From Tilletia caries (Eukaryota; Basidiomycota; Exobasidiomycetes; Tilletiales; Tilletiaceae), in contig JALUTQ010000046.1 in assembly GCA_032718865.1 (NCBI GenBank), forward strand, positions 1,240,001 through 1,304,000: a stretch of 64,000 bases of DNA, read 5' to 3'. Of the stretch, positions 61,001 to 64,000 are shown piece after piece; position 1 is the first letter of the stretch, and every line of letters starts with the position of its first letter. The notes beneath the pieces were generated by a model. The model was not told the origin of the DNA, did not search any database, and saw nothing but the letters and a program-made list of their open reading frames with translations. The position numbers and the translations under genes are program-made.

Positions 61001-61393
61001 TCAAATGATCCCAACTCGTCGTCAGCGGCAGCAGCAGGCGTGATCGGCCTTGCCATACTGCCGCTCCCGCATCAGCAGCAACCGAACGATGGAAAGTCGC
61101 AACACAAGCCCTCAGCAGCCACGCGGCTGTTCAATACGATCGCTCGCCGGTCCAAAGCTTCGATCAGCAACCTTTCGCAAGCTCTTGATGCCAAGGCTAC
61201 GTCCACGGAGCGCATTATGCGACGGGCCTCGATGCAACTCCGTCGACCATCAACCCCAATCCGCACGCATTTGGACCCGCTTGAGGCTGAGGACAAGCCG
61301 GTTCCTCGTGCCGATGCGGAGTCGCCTGCGCCGCCGATCGTCTTTGCCTGCTACTACAATTCGGACGACACGCCGCGACCCGTGGCAGCCTGA
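58099..61393 (+). CDS. HypX/HoxX-like protein: formyltransferase domain fused to enoyl-CoA hydratase domain
   Basis: Exons 58099-58143, 58240-58615, 58684-59664 and 59736-61393; 1,019 aa. The N-terminal domain opens MRILFICTAFNSLSQ and has the formyl-folate site: LIVHPGPPRDAGPSALDF, then GVTVLQAIEEFDAGPIWAF. The second part has ILASRDGAVLVNVGADYPIW and WIGHLRKPK. The crotonase part has YVYFEFYNGATATESCKVLL, IVLMGGAGYFSNGVALNVIE, ANCAAGGLALATACDVVL and VLNPHYRGLGLYGSEYHTY. This is the full HypX order. Bacterial HypX uses N10-formyl-tetrahydrofolate and CoA to release CO for the [NiFe]-hydrogenase cofactor. A tail of about 280 residues (Ser rich, basic, with RRKSSLRSM) is extra. No organelle signal is visible, so a cytosolic location is likely. 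The true product in a fungus is unknown. Confidence 0.9.
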
Positions 61394-62062
61394 CGAGCTT
61401 CTCTTTCTTTTGTTTCACGGTCACTCGAGGAGATCAGCCTCGACTTCATCATAGGTCACAACGTCCATTCGACAGGTCGTTTCGCAAGGTCCTTGTCACC
61501 CACAACCGTCACCGCGTCACCGTAGTCCGATTCGACGGAGAGCTGAGTAGTGCGGGAGGGTTCCGGTTCTCCGCAGCCTCTCCTCCTCTCTGCCTCCTCC
61601 CACGACATTCATTTGAGATCGACCTCAGCCTTCCGACTACCAGATATGTGCTCCATGTTCCCCAGTCCCCTGCTCCTTTCCATCGAGTGCCTTCCAGTCA
61701 CCATAGAGACCTTGTCATCCTCGTATCCTTCTCCTGCTCACTCCCTCTCGGTTGTGCCGTCTAGGGACTTCTTCGCCTTGTTTGTATCTCTTCCGCGACC
61801 CCTTGCTGGCCCATAGGCCCATACCTACCTATTCCTATGTCGCTCTGCTACCCATCAATCCGAAGACCCCCTTCCCTTACCACACCATCGTTGCGCAATC
61901 TTGAGGTCAAGGAGATCCCGATCAGCGCACTGACCTCTTCTCCCCAACCCAACACCATCTTGGCTTGATGAGCACCTCGTTCGCTCCTGCTACTGCTGCC
62001 GCCGCCGCCGTCTTGTCCACGTACACATAGGGTCGCCGTTCTCTTGCGAGTAGTCATTAGTC
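61394..62062. other. Spacer between the HypX-like and MEMO1 genes
   Basis: 669 bases in tandem orientation, CT-rich, holding a 3' UTR and a promoter. No coding signal is seen. Confidence 0.55.
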
Positions 62063-63644
62063 ATGAGCGTCCGTTCCGCCTCCCATGCCGGCAGCTGGTA
62101 CACAGACGATGGTAAGCCGCATTCACTCAAGTGCTCCCGCTCTAGCTTGCCTTTTGACGACGGTGTCCTTGCCTCTTTTCAAAGGTTCCAAGCTGAACAG
62201 GTCGCTCGACAAATGGCTTAACGATGTGCGCGGCGAGGACGTCCCTGAGCCAAGCGCCGTCCATGTCGAAGGAGCACACGCAGGACGAGACGGTGGAGTC
62301 GGTATGCCGGTGCCAGGGTGTCGTGCGATCATCGCGCCGTGAGTACTGTCTCTGCTGTCGCGCGCTCCGTCTCGCAAAGCGCATCTGATGACTGACCTCT
62401 GTCTACTTTGGACGCGCGCAGGCATGCCGGGTATTCGTATTCTGGTCCCGCAGCAGCATGGGCATACCGGTGCATTGACACCAGTGGAATGTGAGCACAA
62501 GTCCCCTCCATCTCTTCCGCTAGTTCTCTCGGGGCGAGACGACTTTCACAGTGACCTGGACCCTACTTACTCTTCTTATCCCTTCCTCGTTCGTTTTCAA
62601 AGTAAGCGCATCTTCATCTTGGGTCCGTCCCATCATGTTTACCTTGACGGCTGCGCCCTCTCCGCTTGCGACCAGTACGAGACTCCGATCGGATCCTTAC
62701 CCCTCGACAAGCCAAGTGAGATTTCACAAAGGTCCTGCCTGGGACTAGCTCTGGTCCTTGCGCCACGGCACATCTGTACTATGCGCTCATGCTGACTCCG
62801 CTCCTTTCGCTCTATCAGTCCTAAAGGAGCTGGCTGCAACGGGCCAATTTTCGGAGATGGACTTGCAGACGGACGAGGACGAGCACAGTATCGAGATGCA
62901 CCTGCCTTACATCCGAAAGGTATTCGAAAAGTGAGCATTAGCACTACTGTGGTCCGAATGCCAGTTTCTAGGAACTGATGGAGGACGGCGCTCATCCTTC
63001 CACTTCTTGACAGCCTTGACATCACGGTTGTTCCCATCCTGGTAGGGAGCATCTCTACCACAAAGGAGGCACACTTCGGCAGCGTTCTCGCTCCATATCT
63101 CAAAGACCCGACCAACTTCTTTGTCGTCAGCTCAGACTTCTGCCACTGGTGCGTATAAGCATGCATCAGACGCTCAGCCTCGTGCAGGTCGGGTATGCTC
63201 AATGTTTTGTTGTTCCCTCTTGTCTGCTTCTCTCTTTGTTACGACAGGGGCTCTCGCTTCAGCTACACGTACTATCAAGCACCAGCTTCCACTGCCGTCA
63301 ATCTCTCGTCCCGGGTCCCGCCCTCTCCTTCGACGCCAATTCACGCTTCGATCCGAGCCCTGGACGGCGAGGGTATGCTCGCTATCACGCATTCGTCCTC
63401 TTCAGCTCCGAGCAAAACTGCCGGCGAGGCGCACACAGAGTTCGCAACCTACCTGCGCCAGACGAAGAACACCGTCTGTGGACGACACCCCATCGGAGTC
63501 TTGCTTGGGGCACTCGCTGCGTTGGAAGCGAAGGAGGCGGTCCGGAGCGAGTGTCGATTCACACGGTACGAGCAGAGCAGCCAGTGCTTGACTGTGCGCG
63601 ACTCCAGCGTGTCGTATGCCTCGGCCTTTGCCCGGTTCCTGTGA
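62063..63644 (+). CDS. MEMO1/Mho1-family protein
   Basis: Seven exons: 62063-62111, 62185-62338, 62422-62490, 62603-62715, 62819-62930, 63014-63148 and 63248-63644; 342 aa. All junctions keep phase. Family blocks rebuilt by splicing include [15 protein letters not shown] at the start, [79 protein letters not shown] and [19 protein letters not shown]. They keep the His (PHAGY), His (GPSHH) and Cys (DFCHWG) of the site that binds copper in human MEMO1. MEMO proteins resemble class III extradiol dioxygenases and are linked to copper/redox handling; the yeast homologue Mho1 is poorly understood. A Ser/Thr/Pro insertion near residues 222-245 accounts for the extra length over the human 297 aa. The end matches the family less clearly. 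Confidence 0.94.
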
Positions 63645-64000
63645 CCACGATCCTTCCTGAAGACAATTCCTCTTCTCTGTTTTGTGTTCACCTCGTCTGC
63701 TGTCCTTCTGGTCACCCCACAACTGTACTCAAGTTCTGTACAATACATAAGATCGTTTCCATCCTAGCCCTGCTGTCTTTGTAAGCGTTCTGCTGGAGCA
63801 TTATTGCTTCTCGATACCCAGCAAGGTTCATCACAGTAGCCACGTCTGTTGGATCGGTGAAAGCGAAGCATCGTTCCCTGGGCCTACTCGTTAGGAAAGG
63901 GTTATAGAAGGTTGCTATTCCAGACAGAACAGGAGGCTAAGAATACAGCTGATGAGTGAGGATGAGAACAGGGCCCAAAGAAAACAAAGAGAGCAGGGGC
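63645..64000. other. Trailing sequence after MEMO1
   Basis: 356 bases to the window edge, including the likely 3' UTR. No gene is seen. Confidence 0.5.

Overview
The window is nuclear DNA of a fungus, most likely a basidiomycete. GT-AG introns of about 50-180 nt, mostly with GTGAGT or GTAAGT donors, interrupt nearly every gene. The genes are recognisably fungal (SOG2, ALG10, UPF2/NMD2, a Zn2Cys6 factor, a MYST acetyltransferase), and long disordered Ser/Pro/Gln-rich stretches are common. Intron density, high G+C and protein style suggest Ustilaginomycotina (Exobasidiomycetes-like), but I cannot prove the lineage. All gene models were spliced by hand from open frames, splice sites and phase; every multi-exon model given closes in phase. 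No rRNA, tRNA, CRISPR or phage feature was found.

Layout. 1-12.4 kb: 5' part of a CCDC47-type ER protein (-), an MDR oxidoreductase (+), ALG10 (+), a small coiled-coil protein (+), a URI/Bud27-type DUF3835 protein (+), an ankyrin protein (-) and an NRAMP metal transporter (-). 12.4-26.7 kb: a 1,906-aa low-complexity coiled-coil protein and a Zn2Cys6 transcription factor (both -), separated by long non-coding spacers. 26.7-42 kb: dense and conserved: UPF2 (-), a divergent FAN1 nuclease gene (+) whose product starts with a LENG1/CIR_N-type domain, a MYST acetyltransferase (+) and KAE1 (+). 42-52.6 kb: SOG2 (-), an AT-rich 2.45-kb element with 56-bp terminal inverted repeats, and a SAM-domain protein with a C-terminal membrane segment (+). 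53.5-64 kb: a secreted acetoacetate-decarboxylase-like protein in eight exons (-), a 3.1-kb unexplained spacer, a fungal HypX/HoxX homologue (+) and a MEMO1/Mho1 protein (+).

The genes do not form one pathway; this is ordinary eukaryotic gene order with several divergent promoters. Most unusual are: (1) the single frame joining a splicing-type CIR_N/LENG1 module to FAN1; (2) a complete HypX-like enzyme, which in bacteria makes CO for [NiFe]-hydrogenase, in a fungal context; (3) a well-preserved TIR element with a likely 10-bp target duplication, lying between SOG2 and the SAM gene; (4) ACTG tetranucleotide tracts in the leader regions of two genes; and (5) a 94-residue insertion in the otherwise rigid KAE1 enzyme.
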